Source: an uncultured Paracoccaceae bacterium (GTDB taxonomy: Bacteria > Pseudomonadota > Alphaproteobacteria > Rhodobacterales > Rhodobacteraceae). Taken from it: a stretch of DNA of 64,000 nucleotides. The position numbers were made by a program, and so were the translations under genes. Position 1 is the stretch's first letter, and each line of letters begins with the position of its first letter. The DNA lies in the NCBI GenBank assembly GCA_947500005.1, contig CANMQJ010000005.1:124001-188000 (forward strand), in the 5' to 3' direction. A model generated the notes under the pieces. The model was not told the DNA's origin, searched no databases, and saw only the letters and a list, made by a program, of their open reading frames with translations. Shown one piece after another: positions 24,060 to 33,823 of this stretch.

Positions 24060-27000
24060 TCACGCCGGGGGAGGCCCGGCCTCCTGCGGCGGAGTGGGGG
24101 GACCCTTCGCCCATTCGCGCGCCTGCTGCATCACGGCATAGAGGACCGGCACGAGGATGACGCCCACCACCGTCGCCGCCAGCATTCCGCCGAAGACCGC
24201 GACGCCGATCGCCTTCTGGCTGGACGCGCCCGCGCCATTGGCGGCAAGCAGCGGCACCACGCCCAGCAGGAAGGACAGCGCCGTCATCATCACCGCGCGG
24301 AAACGCTGATGCGCGGCCTCGGCCGCGGCCTCGCGGATCGAGAGACCCTTGGCGCGTTGCTCCATCGCGAATTCCACGATCAGGATGCCGTTCTTGGAGG
24401 CGAGCCCCACCAGCATGATCATCCCGATCTGCGTGTAGAGGTTGATGTCGGACCCCACGATCGCGACCGCCGCCACCGCGCCGAACAGGGCCACGATCAC
24501 CGATAGCAGGATCGAGACGGGCATCGTCCAGCTCTCGTACTGTCCCACGAGGAACAGGTAACCGAAGAGCACGGCGAGCAGCAGGATCACCGCCACCATG
24601 CCGCCCGAGTCGAGTTGCTGCTGCGCGGTGCCAGTCCATTCGTAGGTATAGCCGGCCGGCAGGGCGGTCTGCACCTCCTCGGCCATCACGCGGATCGCGT
24701 CGCCGGTCGAGAGGCCCGGCGCGGGCACGGCCGTCACGGTGGCCGAGCGGAACATGTTGTGCCGCTTGAGCAGGACGGGGCCCAGCACGTTCTCGACATC
24801 GACCAGGGTGCCCAGCGGCACCATCTCGCCCGTCTGGGACCGGACATAGAGGTTGGAGATATCGTCGATCTTGTCGCGGTAGCTGCCCTCGGCCTGCGCC
24901 ATCACGCGGTAGACGCGGCCGAAGAGGTTGAAATCGTTGACGTAGTACGAACCCAACTGCGCCTGCATGGTCTGGAAGACCTCGGCCACCGAGACCTGGA
25001 GGGTCTTGGCCTTCTCACGGTCGAGATCCACGAAGAGTTGCGGGACGTTCGCGCGGAAGGTGGTATAGGACTGCGCGATCTCGGGGCGCTGGTTGGCCGC
25101 GTAGACCAGCGAGCCGACCGCCTGGGACAGGTCCTGCGGGGTGCCGCCGCCGGTCTGCTGGATCTGCATCTCGACCCCGGCGGACATGCCCAGGCCCTGG
25201 ATGGGCGGCGGGTTGAAGGCCACGATCGAGGCCGCGGCCTCGCCATTGGCGATGCCGAGGATCTGGCGCAGGATGCCGTTCGCACTGAGCGCGGGGGTCT
25301 GGCGATCCTCCCAGCTTTCGAGGTTGACGATGATCATCGCCCCGTTGGAGGAAAGCCCGTTGAGCATCGAGAACCCGTTGACCAGCACGGTGTTCGCGAC
25401 GCCGGGGATCTGTTCGAGTTGGGCGACGACGCGGCCCGTGACCGTCTCGGTCCGCCCCAGCGTCGCGGCATCGGGGAGCTGGACGTCCACGAAGAGATAG
25501 CCGTTATCCTCAAGCGGGATGAAGCCCTTGGGGGTGGACGAGAAGATCGATCCCATCCCCAGCGCGAAGGCGGCGATGAGGGCAAGCCCGATCAGCGGGA
25601 TCCGCAGGAGCCGCCGCACCACGGCGAGATAGCCGCCGCGCACCGTGCCGATCCAACGCTCGAACATGGCCAGGAGGCCGCGCGGAGGACCCGAACGCGC
25701 CTTGAGCACCAGCGCGCAGAGCGCCGGGGACAGGGTGAGCGCGTTGATCGAGGAAATCACCACAGCGGTCGAGATGGTCACCGCGAATTGCGAGTAGAGC
25801 CGCCCGGAGATCCCCGGCATGAAGGTGACCGGCAAGAAAACCGCCAGCAGCACCAGCGTCGTGGCGATCACCGGCCCGGTGATCTGCCCCATCGCCTTGC
25901 GCGTGGCCTCGGCCGGGGACAGCCCCTCCTCGGCGATGATGCGTTCCACGTTCTCGACCACCACGATGGCGTCGTCCACGACGATGCCGATGGCCAGGAC
26001 CAGAGCGAAAAGCGAGATGGTGTTGAGCGACATGCCGAAGATCAGCAGGAAGGCGAAGGTCCCGATCAGCGAGACGGGGATCGCCACCGCCGGGATGATC
26101 GTCGCACGCCAGCTGCCGAGAAAGACGAACACGACCGAGATCACGAGGATGAAGGTCAGGATCAGCGTGGAGACCACGTCGTCAAGGGACTGTTCGACGA
26201 AATCCGTGGTGTTGAAGGGCACCTGATAGGCGACATCTTCGGGAAAGGCGTTCGAAAGGCGGTCCAGTTCGATCAGCACGCGCTCGGAGACGGCCAGCGC
26301 GTTGGCGCCCGGCGCCTGGTAGATGCCCAGAACGGTTGCCGGCACCCCTTCGAAGAAGCCCGAGGCCGAATAGAATTGCGCGCCCAGTTCAACCCGGGCG
26401 ACGTCGCGGACGCGCACGACCGAGCCGGCCTCGCCCGCGCGCACGACGATATTGCCGAATTCCTCGGGCGTGCTCAGCCGGCCCTTGGTCTTGATCGTGT
26501 ACTGGAAGGCCTGCCCGTCGGGTGCCGGGGGCGCGCCGATGGAGCCGGCCGAGACCACGGCATTCTGTTCGCGCACCGCGCCGATCAGGTCGCCGGGCGT
26601 GACGGCGAGTGCCGCCATCTTGTCGGGGTCCATCCAGATCCGCATCGCGTATTGCAGATCGGTCAGCACCTCGGCCTTGCCCACGCCGGCCACGCGGGCC
26701 AGAGCATCCTTGAGGTTGATCGAGGCGTAGTTGGACAGGAACACGCTGTCATAGGTGCCGTTGGGCGAGGTGAGCGTGACGACCATCAGCATGTTGGTCG
26801 AGGATTTCCGTGTCACGACACCCGAGTTCGTCACCTCGGTCGGCAGCGAGGCCATCGCCTGCGCCACCCGGTTCTGGACATTGACGCTGGCAATGTCGGG
26901 GTCGGTGCCGACCTCGAAGGTGACGTTGAGCGAATAGAGCCCGTTATCGGCCGAGGTGGAGGTCATGTAGATCATGTCGTCCACGCCGTTCACCTGCGCC

Positions 27001-27200
27001 TCGATCGGTGCGGCGACGGTGTCCTCGACGGTGTCGGCGCTGGCGCCGGTATAGTTGGCCGAGACGCTCACGACCGGGGGCGTGATGTCAGGGAACTGCG
27101 CGACCGGAAGTACAAGGTAGGCGATGCCGCCCATGATGGTCAGCACCAGCGAGATGACGAGCGCCAGCTTCGGCCGGCTGATGAAGAGCGACGAGAACAT
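24060..27200 (-). CDS. RND multidrug efflux inner-membrane permease (AcrB/HAE1 type)
   Basis: A 1046-aa, full-length HAE1 RND pump. It starts [20 protein letters not shown] with the first membrane helix and has the usual 12-helix plan with two large periplasmic loops. The proton-relay aspartates are present in [19 protein letters not shown], and the partner Lys in [14 protein letters not shown]. With the adaptor encoded 3 nt upstream and an outer-membrane TolC-type protein, which is not in this window, it would expel amphiphilic compounds using the proton gradient. Confidence 0.97.
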   Translation of the reverse strand: MFSSLFISRPKLALVISLVLTIMGGIAYLVLPVAQFPDITPPVVSVSANYTGASADTVEDTVAAPIEAQVNGVDDMIYMTSTSADNGLYSLNVTFEVGTDPDIASVNVQNRVAQAMASLPTEVTNSGVVTRKSSTNMLMVVTLTSPNGTYDSVFLSNYASINLKDALARVAGVGKAEVLTDLQYAMRIWMDPDKMAALAVTPGDLIGAVREQNAVVSAGSIGAPPAPDGQAFQYTIKTKGRLSTPEEFGNIVVRAGEAGSVVRVRDVARVELGAQFYSASGFFEGVPATVLGIYQAPGANALAVSERVLIELDRLSNAFPEDVAYQVPFNTTDFVEQSLDDVVSTLILTFILVISVVFVFLGSWRATIIPAVAIPVSLIGTFAFLLIFGMSLNTISLFALVLAIGIVVDDAIVVVENVERIIAEEGLSPAEATRKAMGQITGPVIATTLVLLAVFLPVTFMPGISGRLYSQFAVTISTAVVISSINALTLSPALCALVLKARSGPPRGLLAMFERWIGTVRGGYLAVVRRLLRIPLIGLALIAAFALGMGSIFSSTPKGFIPLEDNGYLFVDVQLPDAATLGRTETVTGRVVAQLEQIPGVANTVLVNGFSMLNGLSSNGAMIIVNLESWEDRQTPALSANGILRQILGIANGEAAASIVAFNPPPIQGLGMSAGVEMQIQQTGGGTPQDLSQAVGSLVYAANQRPEIAQSYTTFRANVPQLFVDLDREKAKTLQVSVAEVFQTMQAQLGSYYVNDFNLFGRVYRVMAQAEGSYRDKIDDISNLYVRSQTGEMVPLGTLVDVENVLGPVLLKRHNMFRSATVTAVPAPGLSTGDAIRVMAEEVQTALPAGYTYEWTGTAQQQLDSGGMVAVILLLAVLFGYLFLVGQYESWTMPVSILLSVIVALFGAVAAVAIVGSDINLYTQIGMIMLVGLASKNGILIVEFAMEQRAKGLSIREAAAEAAHQRFRAVMMTALSFLLGVVPLLAANGAGASSQKAIGVAVFGGMLAATVVGVILVPVLYAVMQQAREWAKGPPTPPQEAGPPPA

Positions 27201-27203
27201 GGC

Positions 27204-28331
27204 CTATTCCCCGCCTGCGGCCATCGTGGCATCGACGCCGACGCCGGGCCGGACGCGCTGGAGACCCTCGACGATCACGCTCTCGCCCTCGCGCAGCCCG
27301 TCGAGCACGATCACCGAGGACTCGACCGTATCCCCGGTCTGGATATAGCGTTGTTCGACCATCTGCCTGTCGTTGACTACCAGCACGAAGGGACCGCGCT
27401 GGTCGCGCTGCATCGCGGCCTGCGGGATCAACACCCGCGCCACCGGCTCGACCGCCTGGATCCGGACATGGACGAAGGCGCCGTCGATGATCATACGCTT
27501 GTCGTTCGCGAATTGCGCGCGCAGGGCGATGGCGCCGGTCTGGGGGTCGATACGGTTGTCGACGAAGACGATCCGGCCCGTTTCCTGGAGCGGGGTGCCA
27601 TTCGGCAGGGTGAGGTGAACCACCGGGCTTTGCCCGCTTTCGGCAAGCGAGGCCGCGGACTGGTCAAGCTGTTCCAGCACGCCGATGAACTGCTTTTCGT
27701 TGAGCGAGAAGGCAACGCGGATCGGTGCTTCGCGCACCAGAGTCACCAGCGGCCCCTGGCTGGGGCCCACGACATCGCCTTCGCTGATCGCGACCCGGCC
27801 GACGCGGCCGGGGAAGGGGGCGGCGATCTCGGTATAGCTGAGATCGAGTTCGGCCTGCCGGATGGCGGCCTGCGCCGCCTTGACCTGCGCCTCGGCTACC
27901 AGCTGGTTGGCGCGGGCCACGTCGAGTTCGGATTCGGGCGTCGCGCCCCGGCCCACCAGCTCTTCCTTTCGGGCGAGATCGACACGGGCGAGTTCGAGAT
28001 TGGCCTCGGCGCGCTCCAGATCGGCCCGGCGTGCCTGGAGCGTGGCCTCGTAGAGGTCGGGTTCGATGCGGAACATCACCTCGCCCTCGGCAACCTGGGC
28101 ACCGTCATCGACCAGTGTTTCCTGGAGGAAGCCGTTCACCCGGGCCACGATATCGACCTTGTCGATGGCCTCTCCACGCCCGATGAAGACTGCCTCCTCG
28201 GTGATCTCCTGCGTGTAGGCGGCGGCTATGGAGACCTTGGGGGCCGCGCTGTCCTGCGCCCGCACGGGGCCCGTTGGCAGCGTCGCTAGACACAGGATCG
28301 CAAGGGAGAGGAGGCGGGGGAGATGACGCAT
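27204..28331 (-). CDS. RND efflux periplasmic adaptor (MFP/AcrA type)
   Basis: A 375-aa membrane-fusion protein. ATG at 28331 is chosen over TTG 28349 because GAGG sits just upstream of the ATG. Signal peptide MRHLPRLLSLAILCLATLPTGPVRA. Typical order: beta-barrel/lipoyl half (VDIVARVNGFLQETLVDDGAQVAEGEVMFRI), alpha-helical hairpin rich in Ala/Arg/Glu (residues about 95-160), second lipoyl half (IAAPFPGRVGRVAISEGDVV) and membrane-proximal domain. No lipobox is seen. It bridges the RND permease and an outer-membrane channel. Confidence 0.96.
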   Translation of the reverse strand: MRHLPRLLSLAILCLATLPTGPVRAQDSAAPKVSIAAAYTQEITEEAVFIGRGEAIDKVDIVARVNGFLQETLVDDGAQVAEGEVMFRIEPDLYEATLQARRADLERAEANLELARVDLARKEELVGRGATPESELDVARANQLVAEAQVKAAQAAIRQAELDLSYTEIAAPFPGRVGRVAISEGDVVGPSQGPLVTLVREAPIRVAFSLNEKQFIGVLEQLDQSAASLAESGQSPVVHLTLPNGTPLQETGRIVFVDNRIDPQTGAIALRAQFANDKRMIIDGAFVHVRIQAVEPVARVLIPQAAMQRDQRGPFVLVVNDRQMVEQRYIQTGDTVESSVIVLDGLREGESVIVEGLQRVRPGVGVDATMAAGGE

Positions 28332-28435
28332 GAAAAGACCTCGGTTCAAAAATACCTGTGCACGCGGGCGGGGGGCGAGTCACCGCTCGATCGGTGCCAG
28401 AATGGGGGGAAGCGTGGGGTTAAACAACGGTAGCC

Positions 28436-28466
28436 ATGCCCGATCCGCGTGATCGTGGCATTTTTT
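28436..28466 (+). terminator. Intrinsic terminator in leader of the glxA-type regulator
   Basis: ATGCCCGATC (28436-28445) pairs with GATCG-T-GGCAT (28451-28461) across a CGCGT loop with one bulged T, and is followed directly by six T residues (28461-28466). On the plus strand this is a textbook rho-independent terminator. It lies 59 bp upstream of the regulator ATG and downstream of no plus-strand gene, so it may be a leader attenuator or the end of a small RNA. Confidence 0.6.
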
Positions 28467-28525
28467 GACATTCCTGTGGGGGAAGGACGGGGGTAGGGTC
28501 GGCACGGCATCGAGGGGAAGCCCGA

Positions 28526-29470
28526 ATGGAGCAGGAGCGTCATTTCCTATTTGTCCTGGATGAAGGCTTCACGATGCAGGCTTTCTCTTCGGCGGTTGAG
28601 GTTCTGCGCCTTCTGGCGCGGATCCGGCCCGGGTCGGGGCTGACCTATGGGGCGGCCAGCCTGTCGGGCGGGCCGGTGCGGGCATCGAACGGGTTTGCGT
28701 TGATCCCCGACACCGATCCCGGCGCAATCCCGCGGCGGGCCGTGATTGTCGTCGTGTCGGGGGCTTCGGCGAACCGCACCGAGTCGCCGGAGCTTGCCGC
28801 CTGGCTGCGGCGCCTGATCCGCACGGGGCATCCGGTCTGGGGCGTTTCCTCGGGGGTGGTCCGGCTGGCGCAGGCGGGGTTGCTGGCGGGGCGAAAGGTC
28901 GCCGCGCATTGGGAGGATGTGCCCTATCTGACCGAGCATCACCCGGGCCTGATGGTCACGCCCTCGCTGTTCGAGATCGACGGAGATCTGGCCACCTGTG
29001 CCGGGGGGCAGGCGGCCTCGGACCTGATGCTGTGGGTCGTGGGGCAGGCCCTCGGTGCCGGGACGGCTGACGAGATCGCGGCCCGGCTGGTCATCGACGC
29101 CGTACGGGACGGCCGCGCGAGCCAGCGGCGGATGCTGGAGATGCGGTTTCAGACGGCCCATCCGGCGGTGTTCGCGGCCCTGCGCCTGATGCGGGCCAAC
29201 CTGTTCGACCCGGTTCCCATCGCGCGGATCGCCGACGCGCAGAACCTGTCGCAGCGCCAGCTGGAGCGTCTCTTTCACCAGGAATTCGGGCAGCCGCCCA
29301 GCCGGGTCTATGCGCAGTTGCGGTTGGATCATGCGCGTCAGGAGGTTCTGGCCGGGACCCGCCCGCTGACCGAGATCGCGCTGGATTACGGTTTTACCCC
29401 CGAGACGTTCGGGCGCGTCTACAAACGCCTGTTCGGCCGCAGCCCCATCGACGACCGGCGGCAGGCGTGA
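28526..29470 (+). CDS. GlxA-family AraC regulator with DJ-1/PfpI-like domain
   Basis: A 314-aa regulator. The N-terminal ~175 residues are a DJ-1/PfpI-like amidotransferase-fold domain (FLFVLDEGFTMQAFSSAVEVLRLL, GVSSGVVRLAQAGLLAGRKVAAHWED). The C-terminal ~100 are two AraC helix-turn-helix units (IARIADAQNLSQRQLERLFHQEFG, LTEIALDYGFTPETFGRVYKRLFG). The nucleophile position is Ser (VSSGV), so catalysis is unlikely. GlxA-type regulators often control amine, betaine or carnitine catabolism. The BKACE/aminotransferase genes start 97 bp downstream on the same strand and are the likely target. Confidence 0.93.
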   Translation: MEQERHFLFVLDEGFTMQAFSSAVEVLRLLARIRPGSGLTYGAASLSGGPVRASNGFALIPDTDPGAIPRRAVIVVVSGASANRTESPELAAWLRRLIRTGHPVWGVSSGVVRLAQAGLLAGRKVAAHWEDVPYLTEHHPGLMVTPSLFEIDGDLATCAGGQAASDLMLWVVGQALGAGTADEIAARLVIDAVRDGRASQRRMLEMRFQTAHPAVFAALRLMRANLFDPVPIARIADAQNLSQRQLERLFHQEFGQPPSRVYAQLRLDHARQEVLAGTRPLTEIALDYGFTPETFGRVYKRLFGRSPIDDRRQA

Positions 29471-29567
29471 TGCCGAGTGGATGTCGAATAGGGGCGGGAT
29501 CGGTGTCGGATCGGCGCGGGCGGGGCGAGGATAAACGGGCGATAGGGAGCGAAAGACAGGAGGTCGC

Positions 29568-30323
29568 ATGCGTTTTCCACAGATCATGATCGCGCCGAAC
29601 GGCGCCCGTCGGCAAAGGGCGGACCATCCCGCGCTGCCGCTGACACTGGAGGAGCTGGTTGCCACAGCGCGCGCGTGCCGGGCGGCTGGGGCCGATGCCC
29701 TGCACCTGCATGTCCGCGACGCGGAAGGGCGCCATTCGCTGGACCCTGCGCGCTATGCCGAGGCGCTGGAGGCGCTTGGCGATATCGAGGGGCTCGAGAT
29801 CCAGATCACGTCCGAGGCTGCCGGGATCTATGGTCCGCAGGCGCAATATGACTGCCTTGCCGCGCTGCGCCCCGGCTGGGCCAGCGTGGCGCTGCGCGAG
29901 ATCGCCCGCGATGCCGCGCTTGCCCCCCGGCTCTATGCGCTTTGCGCCGACGAGGGGATCCGGGTGCAGCATATCGCCTATGATGCGGCGGATCTGGACC
30001 TGCTGGCGCGTTGGCGCGCCGCGGGCGTGGTCAGCTCCGCGCAGGACGAGGTGATCTGCGTGCTGGGCGCGTACGCGCCGCCGCGCCCCGGACATCCAGA
30101 TGAGATCGCGGGATTGCTGCCGCATCTGGCCGGGCTGCGCTTTGCGGTCTGTGCATTCGGCGGCCGGGAGGAGGCGTGCCTGGCCGAAGCCGCCCGGGCC
30201 GGGGCCGGGATCCTGCGTGTGGGATTCGAGAACAACCTGACCGCGCCGGACGGCACGGTCTGGACCGACAACGCCGCTGCGGTATCCTCGCTGCGCAAAT
30301 GCCTGAACAGGAGGGCCGCATGA
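29568..30323 (+). CDS. BKACE-family beta-keto acid cleavage enzyme (short form)
   Basis: A 251-aa protein. AGGAGG precedes the ATG at 29568. It belongs to the BKACE (Kce-like, DUF849) family, which condenses a beta-keto acid with acetyl-CoA and splits it into acetoacetate and a CoA ester. Zn-binding His46 and His48 are in LHLHVRD, and Glu221 is in RVGFENNL. Family members usually have GxEDN there; the residue after the Glu is Asn222 instead of Asp. It is shorter than the carnitine-cluster paralogue (305 aa). Its stop overlaps the aminotransferase ATG (ATGA), so the two are translationally coupled. Confidence 0.88.
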   Translation: MRFPQIMIAPNGARRQRADHPALPLTLEELVATARACRAAGADALHLHVRDAEGRHSLDPARYAEALEALGDIEGLEIQITSEAAGIYGPQAQYDCLAALRPGWASVALREIARDAALAPRLYALCADEGIRVQHIAYDAADLDLLARWRAAGVVSSAQDEVICVLGAYAPPRPGHPDEIAGLLPHLAGLRFAVCAFGGREEACLAEAARAGAGILRVGFENNLTAPDGTVWTDNAAAVSSLRKCLNRRAA

Positions 30324-31642
30324 GCCACGTTTTTCCCCGTCACTGCCACGCGCAGCTTCCCACCGCCACGGGCGGGGAGGGGTGCTATCTGATCGATGCC
30401 GAAGGCAAGCGGTATTTCGATGCTTCGGGCGGGGCGGCCGTGTCGTGCCTTGGCCATTCGGACATGGCCGTGAAACAGGCGATCAAGGACCAGGTGGACC
30501 AGCTTGCCTTTGCCCATACCGGCTTTTTCACTTCCGAACCCGCCGAGGCGCTGGCCGATCTGCTGATCGCCAATGCTCCCGAGGGGATCGACCGGGTTTA
30601 TTTCGTCTCGGGGGGGTCCGAGGCGGTCGAGGCCGCGATCAAGCTGGCGCGGCAGTATTACCTTGAAATCGGCCAGCCCGAACGCCGACACCTGATCGCG
30701 CGGCGGCAGAGCTATCACGGCAATACGCTGGGCGCTCTGGCGGCGGGCGGCAACGCGTGGCGGCGGGCGCAGTTCGATCCGCTGCTGATCGGGGTCAGCC
30801 ATGTCGCGCCCTGCTACGAATATGCCGAACGGGCCGAGGGCGAGAGCCTGACGGATTACGGACAAAGCGCGGCGAACGAGCTGGAGGCCGAGATCCTTCG
30901 CCTTGGGCCCGAGACGGTCATGGCGTTCATCGCCGAGCCGGTTGTCGGCGCGACGCTGGGCGCGGTTCCGGGGGTGGAGGGGTATTTTGCCCGTATCAGG
31001 GACATCTGCGACAAGTATGGTGTGTTGCTGATCCTTGACGAGGTGATGTGCGGCATGGGGCGGACCGGCCACCTCTTCGCCTGCAAGGGCGACGGGGTGC
31101 GGCCCGACATCGTCACCATCGCCAAGGGGCTGGGCGCGGGCTATCAGCCGGTGGGCGCGATGCTGTGCTCGGGCGCGATCTATGACGCCATCGCGCAGGG
31201 CACGGGGTTTTTCCAGCACGGCCACACTTATATCGGCCACCCGGTCGCCACGGCCGCGGGTCTCGCGGTGCTGCGGCAGATGCTGGGGCGCGACCTGCCC
31301 GCCCGTGTCCGCGCGCTGGAGCCGGTGATGGAGCGGGCCCTGCGGGACCGCCTGGGGCAGCATGAACATGTGGGCGACATCCGGGGCCGGGGCCTGTTCT
31401 GGGGCGTGGAACTGGTTGCCGATCGCGGGACCAAGGAGACCTTCGATCCCGCGCGGGGGCTGGCCGGACGGATCAAGAAGGAGGCCATGGCACGTGGGCT
31501 GATCTGCTATCCGATGCCGGGCACCCGCGATGGGCGCAATGGCGATCACGTGTTGCTGGCGCCACCCTTCATCATGGAAGACAGCGACGCTGCGCTGATC
31601 GCGCAGAGACTTGGCGACGCCATCGAAGCCGCGCTGGCCTGA
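30320..31642 (+). CDS. Class III PLP-dependent aminotransferase
   Basis: A 440-aa enzyme starting MSHVFPRHCHAQLPTATGGEG at 30320 with AGGAGG upstream. Class III motifs are in order: FDASGGAAVSCLGHSD, VSGGSEAVEAAIKLARQYY, ESQ-type loop SYHGNTLGALAAGG, the cofactor Asp in LILDEVMCGMGRTGHLFA and the PLP Lys in TIAKGLGAGYQPVGAML. These enzymes transaminate omega- or beta-amino groups. Paired with BKACE, it would convert a beta-amino acid to the beta-keto acid that BKACE cleaves; the actual substrate is unknown. Confidence 0.93.
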   Translation: MSHVFPRHCHAQLPTATGGEGCYLIDAEGKRYFDASGGAAVSCLGHSDMAVKQAIKDQVDQLAFAHTGFFTSEPAEALADLLIANAPEGIDRVYFVSGGSEAVEAAIKLARQYYLEIGQPERRHLIARRQSYHGNTLGALAAGGNAWRRAQFDPLLIGVSHVAPCYEYAERAEGESLTDYGQSAANELEAEILRLGPETVMAFIAEPVVGATLGAVPGVEGYFARIRDICDKYGVLLILDEVMCGMGRTGHLFACKGDGVRPDIVTIAKGLGAGYQPVGAMLCSGAIYDAIAQGTGFFQHGHTYIGHPVATAAGLAVLRQMLGRDLPARVRALEPVMERALRDRLGQHEHVGDIRGRGLFWGVELVADRGTKETFDPARGLAGRIKKEAMARGLICYPMPGTRDGRNGDHVLLAPPFIMEDSDAALIAQRLGDAIEAALA

Positions 31643-31682
31643 GGGCCGTCGACAGTGGGCGGCGAGTGGCTTTATTGGTGCC

Positions 31683-31704
31683 CGCCGCGCAACAATGCGC
31701 GGCG
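31683..31704 (+). terminator. Hairpin downstream of the BKACE/aminotransferase operon
   Basis: CGCCGCGC (31683-31690) and GCGCGGCG (31697-31704) form an 8-bp stem with an AACAAT loop, 40 nt past the aminotransferase stop. There is no adjacent T-run; ATTTTTC occurs about 19 nt on. Probable but weak terminator. Confidence 0.4.
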
Positions 31705-31779
31705 CGGTCGACCAAACCCTTGGATTTTTCCGGACACCTGTCGCAAGATTGCAGAAAGATCTTCCAAGGGGCCGTTCTC

Positions 31780-31998
31780 ATGAAACACGCGATTGCACCC
31801 GTGATGATGCTTGTCGTTCTGGCCGGCTGTGCCAATCCGGTCCGCCAGTTGCCGGCGGAGTTGCAGGACCGCAAGCCGATCTGCGCGGGCGGGGATTACC
31901 AGACCTGCGCCGAGATCGGCCATGCCGTGCGCGAGAACGAGGGCGGCGTGACGCAACAGCCCCGGACCTTCGTTATTTCGCAGCCAATCGTGGATTGA
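31780..31998 (+). CDS. Small lipoprotein, unknown function
   Basis: A 72-aa protein starting MKHAIAPVMMLVVLAGCAN at 31780, preceded by AAGGGG. The lipobox LAGC puts the lipidated Cys at residue 17, with Asn at +2. The mature part has two more Cys (ICAGGDYQTCAEIG) that could form a disulfide, and is otherwise unrecognised. It is a standalone gene between the aminotransferase and the convergent metG. No function can be given. Confidence 0.75.
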   Translation: MKHAIAPVMMLVVLAGCANPVRQLPAELQDRKPICAGGDYQTCAEIGHAVRENEGGVTQQPRTFVISQPIVD

Positions 31999-32049
31999 CG
32001 CGTGGAGTGACCGGGCGAGATCGCGTGTCGCAATCCCGTCGCGTCGCCG

Positions 32050-33771
32050 TCAGCTGCGCTGGCCCGAGAACCGCGCCTGCCATTCCTCGCGCTGCTCGTC
32101 GGTGATCTTGGCGAAAAGAACCTCGGGCACCGTGAAGGCGTGACCGGGCGCCAGTGTTCCCAGCGCTTCGGTCACGTCGCCCGGCCATGACCAATCCGTG
32201 CAGTGCATTGCCGCCATCATCTTTGCCGCGCTTTCGGGGATGAATGGCGCGCTGAGCACCGCGTAAAGGCGGATCAGGTTGAGGCCGAGCCGAACCTGCG
32301 CGGCCGCCTGTTCGGGATCGGTCTTGAACAGGGTCCAGGGGGCGGCGTTTTGCAGGTATTCATTGCCGGCAACCCAGATCGCGCGCAGCTCTTGCGCGGA
32401 TTTGCGGACCTCCATCGCCTCCATATGTGCCTCGTAGGCGCGGATTCGTCTGGTCAACTCGGCGATCAGCGCCTCTTCGCGGGTGCCGCCCCATGCGCCG
32501 CCTGCTGGCACCTCCTCGCCGAACTTGGAGCGGCAGAACTTGGTGATGCGGCTGACGAAATTGCCCAGAACATCGGCCAGGTCCTTGTTCACGCTGGCCT
32601 GGAAATTCTCCCAGGTGAATTCGGCATCGCTGCTTTCGGGCGCGTGTGACAGCAGCCACCAACGCCAGTAATCCGCCGGCAGGATGTCCAACGCCTGGTC
32701 CATGAAGACGCCGCGGCCCTGGCTGGTCGAGAACTGGCCGCCATCGTAGTTGAGGTAGTTGAACGACTTGAGATGATCGACCATCTTCCATGGTTCGCGC
32801 GAGCCGAGGATCGTCGCGGGAAAGCTCAGCGTGTGGAAGGGCACGTTGTCCTTGCCCATGAACTGGACGTAACGCACATCGTCGGCGCCCTTGTCGGTGC
32901 GCCACCAGCGTTCCCAATCGGCGTCGGTCTTGCCTTTGGCCTCGGCCCATTCGGCCCCGCAGGCGATGTATTCGATGGGGGCATCGAACCAGACATAGAA
33001 GACCTTGCCTTCCATCCCCGGCCAGTCCTCGTCGCCCTTCCTGACCGGGATGCCCCAGTCGAGATCGCGGGTGATTCCGCGGTCCTGCAAGCCGTCGCCG
33101 TCATGAAGCCATTTCTTGGCGATGGAGGTCGTCAGCACCGGCCAGTCCTTCTTGGAATCGATCCAGGCGTCCAACTGGTCCTTCATCTGCGACTGGCAGA
33201 GGTAGAGATGCTTGGTCTCGCGCACCTCGAGGTCGGTGGAGCCCGAGATGGCCGAGCGCGGGTCGATCAGATCGGTCGGATCAAGCTGCTTGGTGCAGTT
33301 CTCGCACTGGTCGCCGCGCGCCTTTTCGTAGCCGCAATTCGGACATGTGCCTTCGATATAGCGGTCGGGCAGGAATCGGCCATCGGCCTTGGAATAGACC
33401 TGTTTCTCGCTCACTTCGCGGATCAGGCCGTTCTCGGCCAGCTTTCCCGCGAAATGCTGGGTCAGCCTGTGATTCTGCGGGCTGGAAGAGCGGCCGAAAT
33501 GATCGAAGCTGAGGCCGAAACGCCGCGCGATGTCGGCCTGCACCCCGTGCATCTCGGCGCAGTACTCGGCCACCGGCTTGCCCGCCTTGGCGGCTGCCAG
33601 TTCGGCGGGCGTGCCATGTTCGTCGGTCGCGCAGAGGAACATGACCTCATTTCCCCGGCCCCGCTGGTAGCGGGCATAGAGATCGGCCGGAAGCTGTGAG
33701 CCGATCAGATTGCCGAGGTGCTTGATCCCGTTGATGTAGGGAATCGCCGAGGTGATGAGTATCCGTGCCAT
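32050..33771 (-). CDS. metG: Methionyl-tRNA synthetase
   Basis: A 573-aa enzyme starting [21 protein letters not shown] at 33771; a longer frame to 33855 would overlap the neighbouring gene and is not needed. The HIGH-type motif is HLGN, and the KMSKS region reads FSTSQGRG, a form common in alphaproteobacteria. A four-Cys zinc knuckle ([17 protein letters not shown]) is present. It has no C-terminal tRNA-binding extension. It charges initiator and elongator tRNA with methionine. Stand-alone essential gene, with an MFS gene ending 53 bp upstream. Confidence 0.97.
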   Translation of the reverse strand: MARILITSAIPYINGIKHLGNLIGSQLPADLYARYQRGRGNEVMFLCATDEHGTPAELAAAKAGKPVAEYCAEMHGVQADIARRFGLSFDHFGRSSSPQNHRLTQHFAGKLAENGLIREVSEKQVYSKADGRFLPDRYIEGTCPNCGYEKARGDQCENCTKQLDPTDLIDPRSAISGSTDLEVRETKHLYLCQSQMKDQLDAWIDSKKDWPVLTTSIAKKWLHDGDGLQDRGITRDLDWGIPVRKGDEDWPGMEGKVFYVWFDAPIEYIACGAEWAEAKGKTDADWERWWRTDKGADDVRYVQFMGKDNVPFHTLSFPATILGSREPWKMVDHLKSFNYLNYDGGQFSTSQGRGVFMDQALDILPADYWRWWLLSHAPESSDAEFTWENFQASVNKDLADVLGNFVSRITKFCRSKFGEEVPAGGAWGGTREEALIAELTRRIRAYEAHMEAMEVRKSAQELRAIWVAGNEYLQNAAPWTLFKTDPEQAAAQVRLGLNLIRLYAVLSAPFIPESAAKMMAAMHCTDWSWPGDVTEALGTLAPGHAFTVPEVLFAKITDEQREEWQARFSGQRS

Positions 33772-33823
33772 ATCCGTTCTCGCCTTGATGCGCGCGCAGA
33801 TGTAGCCCAGCGGGGCAGGGGCG

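Noticed and set aside
24615..28289. A 1224-codon plus-strand frame opposite the RND efflux genes
   Set aside because: The minus-strand frames encode complete AcrB- and AcrA-type proteins with all expected motifs; the plus frame is a high-GC shadow rich in His, Asp and Arg.
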